From Collinsella aerofaciens (GTDB taxonomy: Bacteria > Actinomycetota > Coriobacteriia > Coriobacteriales > Coriobacteriaceae): 64,000 nucleotides of DNA. The notes under the pieces were generated by a model. It saw only the letters and a list, made by a program, of their open reading frames with translations. It was not told the origin of the DNA and searched no databases. The translations under genes were made by a program, and so were the position numbers. Below, in pieces: positions 1-8,661 of this stretch. The first letter of the stretch is position 1. Every line of letters begins with the position of its first letter. Location: assembly GCF_015555045.1 (NCBI RefSeq), contig NZ_JADNJQ010000001.1:62001-126000 (forward strand), read 5' to 3'.

Positions 1-1494
1 TTTTTTCGGCACATAGATTGCACAAGCTCCATTAGGAAGAAGCCTATTTGCATAATAGATTGAGAGGTCACGAGCCTGCTCAGGATCATTTCCACTGTAG
101 TCAGGAAAATATCTGCGTTTCCGCTCTCTTGGAAACCGATCCAATTCCTGAGGCTCAACATCCACCATCACGAAGTAGTCTTCACTGGAAATGTCTTCTC
201 GGTTGACATAAGAAACTCGAGACCCCTTGTTCTGGATTAAGCCGATTGACTTTTCAGTGACCTGGATGTTTCCCCCTTTTACAATTCTCTCAGAATCGCC
301 AAATGCCCATTTTGCGATCTCGTCAGCATTCGAGACAACAGCGGATATCAAAACCATTTGCACATCGGGCTTAAATCTAAATATCTCCGTTAACAGCAAT
401 TCGTATCCGGGGCCCCTCGATTCACTATCAAGCAAATGAGCTTCGTCGAAGACGAACAAATCCGATTCCTGTAAAAGCAACGGATCATGGTGGATGATAA
501 AACCAAGCTTCTCCGGTGTGGAAACTATAATCTCATGATCAGATGCGCCCTCCTCGAACCATGAGTCGATTTCCATTACGTCCGACGCCTGTTTGACCCT
601 CGCGATTCCTTTCAGGGCAGCGGACAGATTTCGAGCAATTTCAGAGCAAAGCGCCCGCAGAGGAGCAACCACGACTGCCATCCGACAGTGCTTTGCAAGT
701 ATTCTTGAACGAAGTAGTAGCTCCACGCTTCTGGTCTTTCCTGAACCAGTGGGAAGTTGGATGAACGCGTTTTCGCCCGCAAATACCCCGGCTAAACCTA
801 TCTGCCTCTGAGCTTGCCAGAGAAGCTTTGGGGCTGCTTCTATTGAAAGAAAGGACCGCCAATCGTTGATATCAAGGTGAGTGTACCCTGGAAGCAGCGC
901 CCTCGCGGAGCAGGAAACAGCATCGGATATCGAGACGTATAGAACCCCGCTGAAGAAAGTATCTTCTGGGCTGTCCTCCGTCAAAAGGGAATCAGCGGCG
1001 GAGATCACTTCGGCACGATCAACATCCTCGCCAGCTAAGTAGTCTGCCAGTATAGCCAGGTCCGGCGGAACCGGCTGAGATGGAACAAGGAGGAACATGA
1101 TAAGGTCATATAGAGTCCTTGCCCTTGCGCCATAGAAATCCGGTTCCTTGACCTTTTCTGCGCACACCTTTGCGCTCCCATAGTTACCCAGAAGAAAATA
1201 TGTCGCCATGGCAAGCGTCCAGTAGCCATCCGAGTACTCACGATAGCGCTCGTCATTCGATGCCGAGTCGTAGAATGATCCAACCTTTTGCAGATCAGTC
1301 ATGTATTCTGCGCCATCATCCCCCGACAACCTCGAATTAACATATGTCGATAACGTCAAAATCGAAGTGTAGTGAAGCTCATCAGAATTCAACTTGAAAT
1401 GAGGAACGGATGAGGGATCGACGAAAAATTCCGTGGCTTTCGCCTTGGCTTTTGCATATTTAAGTTCGCGGTCGGAACGTTTTCCAAAGATCAT
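1..1494 (-). CDS. hamB: HamB-like DEAH-box helicase of a Hachiman system, N-terminal 498 codons (cut by window edge)
   Basis: I translated this open frame by hand from an ATG at 1494; it has no stop and runs off the left edge. After about 240 residues without a recognised domain come superfamily 2 helicase motifs: LPTGSGKT (Walker A, near 737-760), VVVAPLRAL (motif Ia), IIVSTPEK (Ib), LFVFDEAH (Walker B/DEAH, near 430-460) and LISAVVSN in the place of motif III. The ATG overlaps the stop of the upstream gene by 4 bp (ATGA), so the pair is translationally coupled. Known of the family: Hachiman joins a DUF1837-type HamA nuclease with a HamB helicase that senses damaged or phage DNA. Assignment rests on the partner gene and gene order; the helicase half alone would only support 'Ski2-like helicase'. 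GC is visibly lower than in the BREX genes upstream. Confidence 0.75.
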   Translation of the reverse strand, partial: MIFGKRSDRELKYAKAKAKATEFFVDPSSVPHFKLNSDELHYTSILTLSTYVNSRLSGDDGAEYMTDLQKVGSFYDSASNDERYREYSDGYWTLAMATYFLLGNYGSAKVCAEKVKEPDFYGARARTLYDLIMFLLVPSQPVPPDLAILADYLAGEDVDRAEVISAADSLLTEDSPEDTFFSGVLYVSISDAVSCSARALLPGYTHLDINDWRSFLSIEAAPKLLWQAQRQIGLAGVFAGENAFIQLPTGSGKTRSVELLLRSRILAKHCRMAVVVAPLRALCSEIARNLSAALKGIARVKQASDVMEIDSWFEEGASDHEIIVSTPEKLGFIIHHDPLLLQESDLFVFDEAHLLDSESRGPGYELLLTEIFRFKPDVQMVLISAVVSNADEIAKWAFGDSERIVKGGNIQVTEKSIGLIQNKGSRVSYVNREDISSEDYFVMVDVEPQELDRFPRERKRRYFPDYSGNDPEQARDLSIYYANRLLPNGACAIYVPKK

Positions 1495-2315
1495 CGGATA
1501 CACCTGCTGTAAACTTCGCGAATCAAATCCATGAGGTGATTTTTGTGAATAATGAATACTCGATCGTTTTGATTGATTAGAAATTCGGATGCGTCTCTAC
1601 CGTCAAGCTGACGCTTGGCATTCTTTACGCCAACCACAGCTCCTATCCCAAATGATTCTATGAAGGGATGTTCGCTAGCTTTAAGAAAGCGTCTCAGCTC
1701 GGCAGATGTTTGCCTGTCGCCGGACTTAAGACTGCGCATTGAATAATACGATAACGTCATGGCCACGCGACTTCTATCTTTTTTCGAGTCCTTTGAAGCT
1801 TCAGAGATAGCTCCCGTCAAATCAGTCGAAGCACTGCGCGATTTGACTTCAATTGCCAGTAGCTCATCGCTCGCATTTGGTTTCTCTGGATCGGTAATCT
1901 TATAGGCAATCACATCCGAACCATGCTCCGAGCTGTTCTTGTCAGTCCGGCCATGTTGTTTGTATCGAGGAACTTCATACCCCTCAACAAACTGGAGAAG
2001 ATCGCTGATCATGATTTCCGCGAAATCGCCACCTATAATTTGCGGAATATCAGGGATACAGCTATCACGCAAGTATTCTTCTGTGGAAGTTTCGTAGAAG
2101 CTAACATAATCGGACAACTCGTCATCTCGAATATAGTGCCTTCTAACATGTAGCGCCCACCTCTGAAGAGCCTCCTCGTCGATGTCACCCTCGAGTCGAA
2201 AGCACCTAGTGCTAACACCAGCGATTAAGACGTCCTCTTCTTCAACAAGCCATTTGATGAAATCCGGCTTTGGAAGATCCCTGATGTTTGAACAGTTTAT
2301 GGGTGTCTTTTCCAA
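1491..2315 (-). CDS. hamA: HamA-like nuclease (DUF1837 type) of a Hachiman system
   Basis: The 274-residue product carries a PD-(D/E)XK-like core: GGDFAEIMISDLLQF (about residues 93-107), HGSDVIAYK (about 130) and LLAIEVKSRSA (about 151), the spacing expected of E, D and ExK metal ligands. This pattern and the helicase immediately downstream match Hachiman HamA, which degrades DNA when released by HamB; the function is inferred from the family. An in-frame TAG lies two codons upstream and there is no early ATG, so translation must begin at the TTG at 2315, behind a poor ribosome site. It starts 29 bp after brxL ends, with no room for an independent promoter, so it probably depends on read-through from the BREX operon. 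Base composition is more AT-rich than BREX, which suggests separate acquisition. Confidence 0.7.
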   Translation of the reverse strand: MEKTPINCSNIRDLPKPDFIKWLVEEEDVLIAGVSTRCFRLEGDIDEEALQRWALHVRRHYIRDDELSDYVSFYETSTEEYLRDSCIPDIPQIIGGDFAEIMISDLLQFVEGYEVPRYKQHGRTDKNSSEHGSDVIAYKITDPEKPNASDELLAIEVKSRSASTDLTGAISEASKDSKKDRSRVAMTLSYYSMRSLKSGDRQTSAELRRFLKASEHPFIESFGIGAVVGVKNAKRQLDGRDASEFLINQNDRVFIIHKNHLMDLIREVYSRCIR

Positions 2316-2344
2316 TACCTATCACAACCTTGAAGCGACAACCT

Positions 2345-4516
2345 TTAGATCGCCAACGCTTTGCGAGCCGCGCCTACGATGTCGCCGTCCTGATAGAAAT
2401 CCGGGCTGACGCTGCTGGCAAGCTCCATGGGAATGTTCTGCATGTCGCGGATTGCGCTGAACGGCAGAAGAATTCGCTTTGCACCGGCGTTCTTGGCCAC
2501 CCTCAGGATATCCTCGAGCCCCTTCAGATCATCCATGGATCCCGAGAGCCTAACGATGCCGGGAATCGCCAAAGAGGCCACGACGGGACGGTTGCATGCT
2601 GCAGAGCAAAGCCCGATGAACTCCGCTAGGCTGATCTCGTCGCTCGGTCCCTTCGCCTGCAGATCGTTCACAAAGAGGAGGTAATCCTTCTTCCTCATGT
2701 GCATACCAGCCGCAACGCGGTCGCCGTTGTTCTCGAAGCAGCTCCATGCAGCCTCAATACACTCGCGAGCGGCACGGTTCGAACCTACGCCCTCGTTCTC
2801 GAAGCGGAACGACCCCGCAACCGCCTTGTTCTCCAGCTTGTATACGGCGTACTCGTCGTCGATGCTTCGCCCTATCGCGAATACGTGCCCCGGTTGCAGC
2901 GGAGCCTCGGGTATCAGGGTCTCGTCCGCCTGCTCGGCTACGAACACGATGCGCGCGTCAGCGGGGTTCTCGGCATCGACGTAGCCCAGGTTCACATCCA
3001 TGAACTCGACGCCGGCCATGATCTTGAGCTGCTCCTTCACACGCCGCCTTCCCTCGATGGCGTACTCGAGAATCATGCGCGCATCTTCCTTGTCAATGTT
3101 CTCGTCTGGAAAGACAAGCTTCATGAGTCCGCTGAAGGTCCTGCGAACGCCTATCTCGTCGCGTGTGTTGAAGTCGCTATTCAACCTGAAAAAGCCATCG
3201 ATATGATGGGTATAGTCCCTCCTGCGCATCTCCTTGCAGAACTCGCTCAAGCAGTCGGTGATGAGACCGTAGTGGCTCGTGAGCAAATCGCTGCGCATCT
3301 TGGGTATCTCCCAGCCAGGCAGGTAGCAGTGAATGCGGTCGAAGAACGCGGAATCTTCGTTGAATTCCGGCGGGAACGGATCGAACAGGTGCGTGGTCTT
3401 GAGCACGTTGTGCACGCTGTCATTGATGTTTCCCTCGAAGACGAGGGAGGCGTCAGCGCTGAAAGACTCTCTTCCCCTGGCGTACGTGCCGCCCGCCATG
3501 TAGCCCTTGAGGATCTGGATGGCGTTCGTGTCTTTGAAGTGCATGCCCGCCACCTCGTCGAAGGTGACGCAGTCCCAGTTGCCAACGAGCCCGGTGCGTT
3601 CCATGCTCGTCGCGTGCCTGGGGCTCGCGTTGAGCCTGCCGAAGAGGTTCGCCGTGGTGGTCTGACCACCGGAGAGCAGGATGGCATACGGGCTCACTTC
3701 GTTGTATATATGGCTCTTGCCCGTTCCGCGCGGCCCGAGCTCGCAGAGATTGTAGTTACGTTCAATCAAAGGCACCATGCGCTCGATGAAGTGGAGTTTC
3801 GTGCGCAGCTCCATGCCAGCGGGTTCATAGCCCGCGCTGCGCAAGAGCAGGTCGATCCACTCGTCGGTAGTGAACCTCTCCCTCTGGCCGATTATCGAGT
3901 CGAGGTCGAGCCTCGGCATCTGGATGGGGGTGAGGTTCGCGATCTTGAACGGGTTGTCCTCAGGGCCCGCGTTCCTCTTCGGCGCCGAACGGGGCTTGCG
4001 CGGCTCGTCGAAGATGTCGGCGAGCTCGTCTTCCAGCTCGTCCTCGAGACGGAAGTATTCCATCTGCATGATGCACCACATGCCGCCGGAGAGCATCTTG
4101 GGATACTCGCGGACGAACTCGTCGGGCATCACCACGGGGTCGATGGCGAGATTGGAAAACGTCGCCACGTGGATGTCACGGTACTCGTCAACCTTCGCGG
4201 TCACCTTGTCGATAATGGTGTAGGTGCGCAAGTCGCGTATCTTTGATTTGATGCGTTCCGACTCGTCAGGTCGCACGTAGTTCTGGGTCAGGATTCTCCT
4301 GATGCGGTCGAGCCCCTGCTCGATCGACTCCTCGTCATCGGTCGAGCAGTACATGCCCAATAGGTACTCCAGTACGAACGTGGGCACGTTCACGCCGCGC
4401 TTCATGAGCGAGGTGAGATCTTTCCTCACGGTTTTACCGGGAAAGGCCTCCATGATCTTTCTGTCGAGCGGATCGAGCTCGAGTGCGGGAACCGCATCTG
4501 TCTGATGTTCTGACAT
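2345..4516 (-). CDS. brxL: BREX effector BrxL, AAA+ ATPase with Lon-like C-terminal domain
   Basis: The start is ATG 4516, preceded by AGGAGAGATGAA; a longer frame upstream only reads antisense-like residues out of pglZ. The 723-residue protein has an N-terminal DNA-binding-like region, a Walker A loop GPRGTGKS (residues 261-268), the B-box sequence CVTFDEVAG, and a C-terminal Lon-protease-like fold with KGPSDEIS and DLKGLEDILRVAKNAG, where the Ser and Lys of a Lon dyad could sit. In type 1 BREX, BrxL forms ring multimers on DNA and is the part needed to block phage replication. It lies 10 bp downstream of pglZ and is the last core BREX gene; hamA follows. Confidence 0.93.
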   Translation of the reverse strand: MSEHQTDAVPALELDPLDRKIMEAFPGKTVRKDLTSLMKRGVNVPTFVLEYLLGMYCSTDDEESIEQGLDRIRRILTQNYVRPDESERIKSKIRDLRTYTIIDKVTAKVDEYRDIHVATFSNLAIDPVVMPDEFVREYPKMLSGGMWCIMQMEYFRLEDELEDELADIFDEPRKPRSAPKRNAGPEDNPFKIANLTPIQMPRLDLDSIIGQRERFTTDEWIDLLLRSAGYEPAGMELRTKLHFIERMVPLIERNYNLCELGPRGTGKSHIYNEVSPYAILLSGGQTTTANLFGRLNASPRHATSMERTGLVGNWDCVTFDEVAGMHFKDTNAIQILKGYMAGGTYARGRESFSADASLVFEGNINDSVHNVLKTTHLFDPFPPEFNEDSAFFDRIHCYLPGWEIPKMRSDLLTSHYGLITDCLSEFCKEMRRRDYTHHIDGFFRLNSDFNTRDEIGVRRTFSGLMKLVFPDENIDKEDARMILEYAIEGRRRVKEQLKIMAGVEFMDVNLGYVDAENPADARIVFVAEQADETLIPEAPLQPGHVFAIGRSIDDEYAVYKLENKAVAGSFRFENEGVGSNRAARECIEAAWSCFENNGDRVAAGMHMRKKDYLLFVNDLQAKGPSDEISLAEFIGLCSAACNRPVVASLAIPGIVRLSGSMDDLKGLEDILRVAKNAGAKRILLPFSAIRDMQNIPMELASSVSPDFYQDGDIVGAARKALAI

Positions 4517-4526
4517 TTCATCTCTC

Positions 4527-7160
4527 CTAGAAACCGAAATCGACCGAAGGCGCGAAGGCCATGTCGATGGTGAACTCTTCCTTCCAGGCGATCTCGCCAG
4601 TCTCCTTGTCCCTGCACACCAGGAAGTAGCGCTCGTCAGGCGGATAGTCGATACCTGCCTTGAGGGTGAACATGGGCCTGGAGACCCTGGCGCGTTCGTC
4701 GGGTGTCGCCATGTCCGCATGCGCCTTCTGGATGTCGGTGACCGGGTTGCCCGAGCCGTCGGTGAGGCACAGCTCGTACTCGCATGGGAGCACCTTGCCG
4801 GAAACGGGTTCGCGCTGGTACAGATCCACGTGGAACATGGAACTCGTGATGCGCCTGCTGGTGGAGACTAGGGAAAGCGTCGCCTTCTCCTGGTCGACCC
4901 GCGCCTTCGAATTGGACCTGTGGTTTCTGAACTCGATGACCGGGACGCACATCTCCTGAAGGCTCACACCCCCATGGGCGTAGTTCTTGTTGCCCGCGAC
5001 GCTTTTCAACCTGATACACTCGCGCAACGCCAGTCCATAATATTCTCCGCCGTGGATGTCTTCCATGTTCATCTTCACGAGAATGTTGCTATCAATAGCC
5101 TCTCTGGAGAGGACGTGCCTGCGGTGCAGTTGGACATCGCCCGACCCGATGTCGGCCTTGGCGATCTTGTCGTGCTCCTTGAGGGGCCTACGCGTGTAGA
5201 GGAAGCCATGATCCGCCGTCACGAAGACGCGGTTGATGCCGAGGTCGTTCACGACGATCTTGCACAACGCGACGAGCTCGTCGACAGCGCTCTCGCAGGC
5301 CGCGAACACGTCGTGCTCGAGTTTGGGTTTCTCGCCGGTCGAATCGATCTTGTCTTGGTAGATGTACACGAGCGGCGCACTGCCCACAAGCTCCCTTCGC
5401 GCAGCGCGGTTGCCCGCACGCAGATCCTGCGCCGTCAGCGCCCGCGCACCGGGAACTGCTTTCTGGAGCACAGCCTCGCGCTCTTTCGTGGTTTTCGTTG
5501 GCATACCATCGGCGAAAACCTCGCCGGAGTCCCATGAGTATGAGATCTCAGATTGCGGGAGCAGTGCCGCCATGCCGAACTCCGTGACCGAGGGAAACAC
5601 GCTCTGGCACGCCTCCAGAGTGACGGAACCCTTCGTCTCCTGCTCGAGCCTGCGGGCAAGCTCTGCCCCGACCTCGTAGCGCATGCCATCGGATACGATC
5701 ACCACGGTTCGCTTGAAGTCCCTCGAGTTTCTCGAGGGGTAGCGGTTGTAGAACTCTCTCTGCAGCGGCATTCCCGCAACATGGCCTTTCTCGGCCCAAT
5801 CGGGCTCGCAACATCCGATCCAGCAGCCGTTTACTCCAGGAAGGAACCAGTTCACATACAGGTTCTCGACGCGCTCCGCTGTCTTCTCCGCGGCATCGCG
5901 CAACGCGTCGGGGACCTCCTCGGCACTCAACTGGCACTCGTCGAAGGAAGTGCAGAAGCTGCGGTAGATGGCATCCATGGAATTCCAGCCGCTCACGTAG
6001 CCCTTCCATGCATCAACGGGATTAGGCGCGTGGAAGCCCTGCGGATGCTCGCGGTAGAAGCTCTCGGCCTGCGCTGCATTGACAAGCAGGTCAAAGAAGC
6101 ACGCAACGCGCTTGTACCATTTGAGGTTCTTGCGCCTCTGGCAGATGGCAAGAGCCTCTGCACTGCGGTCAGACCCCTGCGCCAGGCTGCCCAGCAAGGA
6201 GGTCAGGATAACCTCGTTTACGCATGGGAAAATGTCAGTATCCGAAAGTCGAGAGACTTCCGCACCAGAAAGCACATCGGAAAGGTTCGTCTCCTGTTCG
6301 ACCCTGCGGCATATCTCGTAGAGGATGCTGCGGGTATCCTGCCTGTCAAGCCAATCGCGGACAATATTGAGACAGAAGCGCGCATGTGTCTTGGAGATCC
6401 TATTGGAGTAGCCGGACATCACGTCCTCTGGCAGCGTGCAGAACGCAGCCGAGAGCAGCAGGTGCTCCGAAAGAGAGGTCTCGGATGTGGGGTCCCCGGT
6501 ATAGCCCAGGCGCTTCTCCAACAGGGCGGCAAGCGCCGAGAGGGCATCGTATTTCTCGAAATCGGAGAGGAGCTGCTCGCCGCTACCTTCGTGCAGAGCA
6601 CACAGTAAACCTTCAACGATGTCCTCCATGCGGGACGTCTGCGCCTTTAAGATCGTGGAGACAACGCCAACCGCAACGTCACCAGGGGTCGCGGTCTCGG
6701 GCATGCGCTTGAGGTATGCTGCACGCCGTTCTGCCGCCCCGAAGAACCTCGCAAACCTCGCCACCGCGTCGCGCGCATCGGGGCCGGCATTCACCTCTCC
6801 CAAGAGCATCGATGCCTTGTCGGCCTGGAAGTGCTCGGATATAAGCTCTATATCGGCAAGCCAGTTTCCCTCCAGCCCGCCTTCCGAGAAGTCCCGGGAA
6901 GAGCGCGTGTAGACGAGGAAGTCGTCTTCGCGGTTCTCGCGCAGGATGCGGCGTTTCAGGTCGAAGAGCGACTCGCTGGAGGCGTCGGCAAAGAGAACCT
7001 TCCTTCCGCCTGCCCCGCCGATTCCCTCTTGACGCAGCTGCTCGAACTCCTGGGCAAAGGAGCCCTCCACATCGTGCCAGAACACGATGCGCCTATCTTC
7101 CTCGTCAAGATGAGGTGATGAGAATACCTGTCTTAGCTGATCTGCAGCGCTATCTGCCAC
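4527..7160 (-). CDS. pglZ: BREX type 1 alkaline-phosphatase-like protein PglZ
   Basis: The 877-residue protein has a long helical N-terminal half and an alkaline-phosphatase superfamily domain: VIVSDGMRYEVGAEL (residues 487-501, metal-binding Asp) and, near residue 660, FVTADHGFLY with the His-bearing metal motif. PglZ is essential in BREX and acts as a metal-dependent phosphodiesterase or nuclease within the complex with BrxB and PglX. The start codon is GTG at 7160, chosen because GGAGGAAAGCG stands just before it; it overlaps the end of the AlbA-type gene by 11 bp. Ten bases separate it from brxL. Confidence 0.95.
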   Translation of the reverse strand: MADSAADQLRQVFSSPHLDEEDRRIVFWHDVEGSFAQEFEQLRQEGIGGAGGRKVLFADASSESLFDLKRRILRENREDDFLVYTRSSRDFSEGGLEGNWLADIELISEHFQADKASMLLGEVNAGPDARDAVARFARFFGAAERRAAYLKRMPETATPGDVAVGVVSTILKAQTSRMEDIVEGLLCALHEGSGEQLLSDFEKYDALSALAALLEKRLGYTGDPTSETSLSEHLLLSAAFCTLPEDVMSGYSNRISKTHARFCLNIVRDWLDRQDTRSILYEICRRVEQETNLSDVLSGAEVSRLSDTDIFPCVNEVILTSLLGSLAQGSDRSAEALAICQRRKNLKWYKRVACFFDLLVNAAQAESFYREHPQGFHAPNPVDAWKGYVSGWNSMDAIYRSFCTSFDECQLSAEEVPDALRDAAEKTAERVENLYVNWFLPGVNGCWIGCCEPDWAEKGHVAGMPLQREFYNRYPSRNSRDFKRTVVIVSDGMRYEVGAELARRLEQETKGSVTLEACQSVFPSVTEFGMAALLPQSEISYSWDSGEVFADGMPTKTTKEREAVLQKAVPGARALTAQDLRAGNRAARRELVGSAPLVYIYQDKIDSTGEKPKLEHDVFAACESAVDELVALCKIVVNDLGINRVFVTADHGFLYTRRPLKEHDKIAKADIGSGDVQLHRRHVLSREAIDSNILVKMNMEDIHGGEYYGLALRECIRLKSVAGNKNYAHGGVSLQEMCVPVIEFRNHRSNSKARVDQEKATLSLVSTSRRITSSMFHVDLYQREPVSGKVLPCEYELCLTDGSGNPVTDIQKAHADMATPDERARVSRPMFTLKAGIDYPPDERYFLVCRDKETGEIAWKEEFTIDMAFAPSVDFGF

Positions 7161-8652
7161 CGCTTTCCTCCTCTCCGCTTTTTTGGGTGCGGGTCCTCTT
7201 GAACCGATAGCGCCCCTTGCCGTGCCCCTTCACCTGCTCGATGATTCCTGCCTCGAGCATCTTTTTCAGGAGCTTGCCGGCACGGCTGTCGGAACCTCCA
7301 ATGGTCTCGATCACCTCGTGCCGACCGAACTGGTCCGCATCCGAGAGACTTCTGCGGAGCTCGTCGATGTTCTGGAGGGTCGTCGCATTGAAACCGCCGT
7401 TGTCGTTTCGTGACGTTTCGGGCGAATCGGCACGTTCTGCGTCCGAATCGTCATGTTCTTCAATCGAATCGGTACGTTTCCTGCTCGAATCGGTACGCTC
7501 CATACCCAAAACGGCATCTTTCTCCCTGGGTGATCCCGCACCCGCCAGACGGTCGTTCGGAGCCTCGAACTCCACGCTGAGGTTGTTGCCCACCATGCGG
7601 AAAACGGGAACCCCGATGCCGTCGAGCTTGCAGTCGCTGAAGATCTTCTGCACGCCTCTGCCCCAGCTCTCGATGTGCCCTGCGAGGAAGAAGACGCTGG
7701 CTATCTTGGGATTGTGCGGCTCGGAGGGGTGCGGTGCCAGCAGGTCGTCCACGTTCCAGCCCTCTGGCAGGATGCACGAGTTCCCCACGACGAGGCGGTT
7801 GTCGTAGACGCGTATCTGGATCGGCGCGCCCGAGGGGTAGTTCTTGTGGACGATGGCGTTCACCACCGCCTCGCGCACCGCGGAAAGGGGGAAGGGATAG
7901 CGTTCCACGCGGCGGATGCCGTCGTAGCTGATCTGCGCCTTCAGGTACTTCGAGTACAGGAGGTCTATCGCCTTGTCCGCCTGCTCGACGATGGGGCCCG
8001 ACACCTCGTCCTGGTAGAGGATCTCGGCTTCCTCGAAGTACCCGATCTTCACTGAGCACCCCGGCACGTAGCGGTCGGGCTCGGGATGGAACAGCAGGAC
8101 GGCGGCGTTCGTCAGATAGCCATCGCGGTCGAGCCGCAGATGGCGGACGAGGGTGCCGGGCTCTTCCGCCAACGCCTCGTCGGGCACGCGCCCCTTGCCT
8201 CGAGCCCTTTCGGCGAACCCCCTTATCGCTTCGCTGCTCAGGTCATCCGGCTTCACGTCGGGGACGGGCGCGGCATCCCAGCTCTGCCCCTGCTTGCGCA
8301 AGAGGAAGGTATCCAGTGCCGTGCCGCTCAAAAGCTGGTTCGTCGCGCCGACGCGAACGTAGTACTGGCTCTTGTAGCTCACCGGGAAGGCCTGCGCCTC
8401 CACCTCGATTTCGAGATAGGAGCCCTGGCGCGTCTCGTGCAGCATGACGGCCGCCACGATGCCCAACCCGGATATGATCTTGTTGGGGATGTCCTCGAGG
8501 AGGCGACGCGCATCGGAAAGCCCCGTCACGCTGCCGTCGTCGCCTATGCCGACGTAGAGCGTCCCGCCCTTCGCGTTGGCGAAGCCGCAGACCCACTTGA
8601 GGTACTCATCGCGCCACGAGCTCTTGTATTCGATGGATTGGCTCTCTGACAT
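7150..8652 (-). CDS. AlbA_2/Schlafen-type ATP-binding protein inserted in the BREX operon
   Basis: The 500-residue protein opens with the Schlafen AlbA_2 signature (SIEYKSSW at 6-13, GGTLYVGIGDDG at 29-40), followed by a GHKL/HATPase-like region (AVREAVVNAIVHKNYP, then an RLVVGNSC strand near residues 255-290) and a C-terminal winged helix (GKLLKKMLEAGIIEQV). Proteins of this shape are usually annotated as transcriptional regulators or ATP-dependent helicase-like factors; in several BREX loci a gene of this kind sits between pglX and pglZ, but its task is not established. Start ATG 8652 follows GGAGGACGCG. Residues about 384-412 are a low-complexity acidic linker made of four 7-residue units (RTDSSRK-like) encoded by a 21-bp tandem repeat. 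Confidence 0.85.
   Translation of the reverse strand: MSESQSIEYKSSWRDEYLKWVCGFANAKGGTLYVGIGDDGSVTGLSDARRLLEDIPNKIISGLGIVAAVMLHETRQGSYLEIEVEAQAFPVSYKSQYYVRVGATNQLLSGTALDTFLLRKQGQSWDAAPVPDVKPDDLSSEAIRGFAERARGKGRVPDEALAEEPGTLVRHLRLDRDGYLTNAAVLLFHPEPDRYVPGCSVKIGYFEEAEILYQDEVSGPIVEQADKAIDLLYSKYLKAQISYDGIRRVERYPFPLSAVREAVVNAIVHKNYPSGAPIQIRVYDNRLVVGNSCILPEGWNVDDLLAPHPSEPHNPKIASVFFLAGHIESWGRGVQKIFSDCKLDGIGVPVFRMVGNNLSVEFEAPNDRLAGAGSPREKDAVLGMERTDSSRKRTDSIEEHDDSDAERADSPETSRNDNGGFNATTLQNIDELRRSLSDADQFGRHEVIETIGGSDSRAGKLLKKMLEAGIIEQVKGHGKGRYRFKRTRTQKSGEEESGGR
7423..7506. repeat. Four-copy 21-bp tandem repeat inside the AlbA-type gene
   Basis: CGAATCGG-type units begin at 7423, 7444, 7465 and 7486, a period of exactly 21 bp. 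On the coding (minus) strand they give four related heptapeptides, RTDSSRK, RTDSIEE, HDDSDAE and RADSPET. The exact period and whole-codon length mean copy number could change without breaking the frame. Confidence 0.85.
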
Positions 8653-8661
8653 CGCGTCCTC

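Noticed and set aside
2699-4246. A 515-codon rightward open frame antisense to brxL
   Set aside because: It lies wholly within brxL, has Val/Glu/His-rich shadow composition and no ribosome site; brxL shows clear family motifs.
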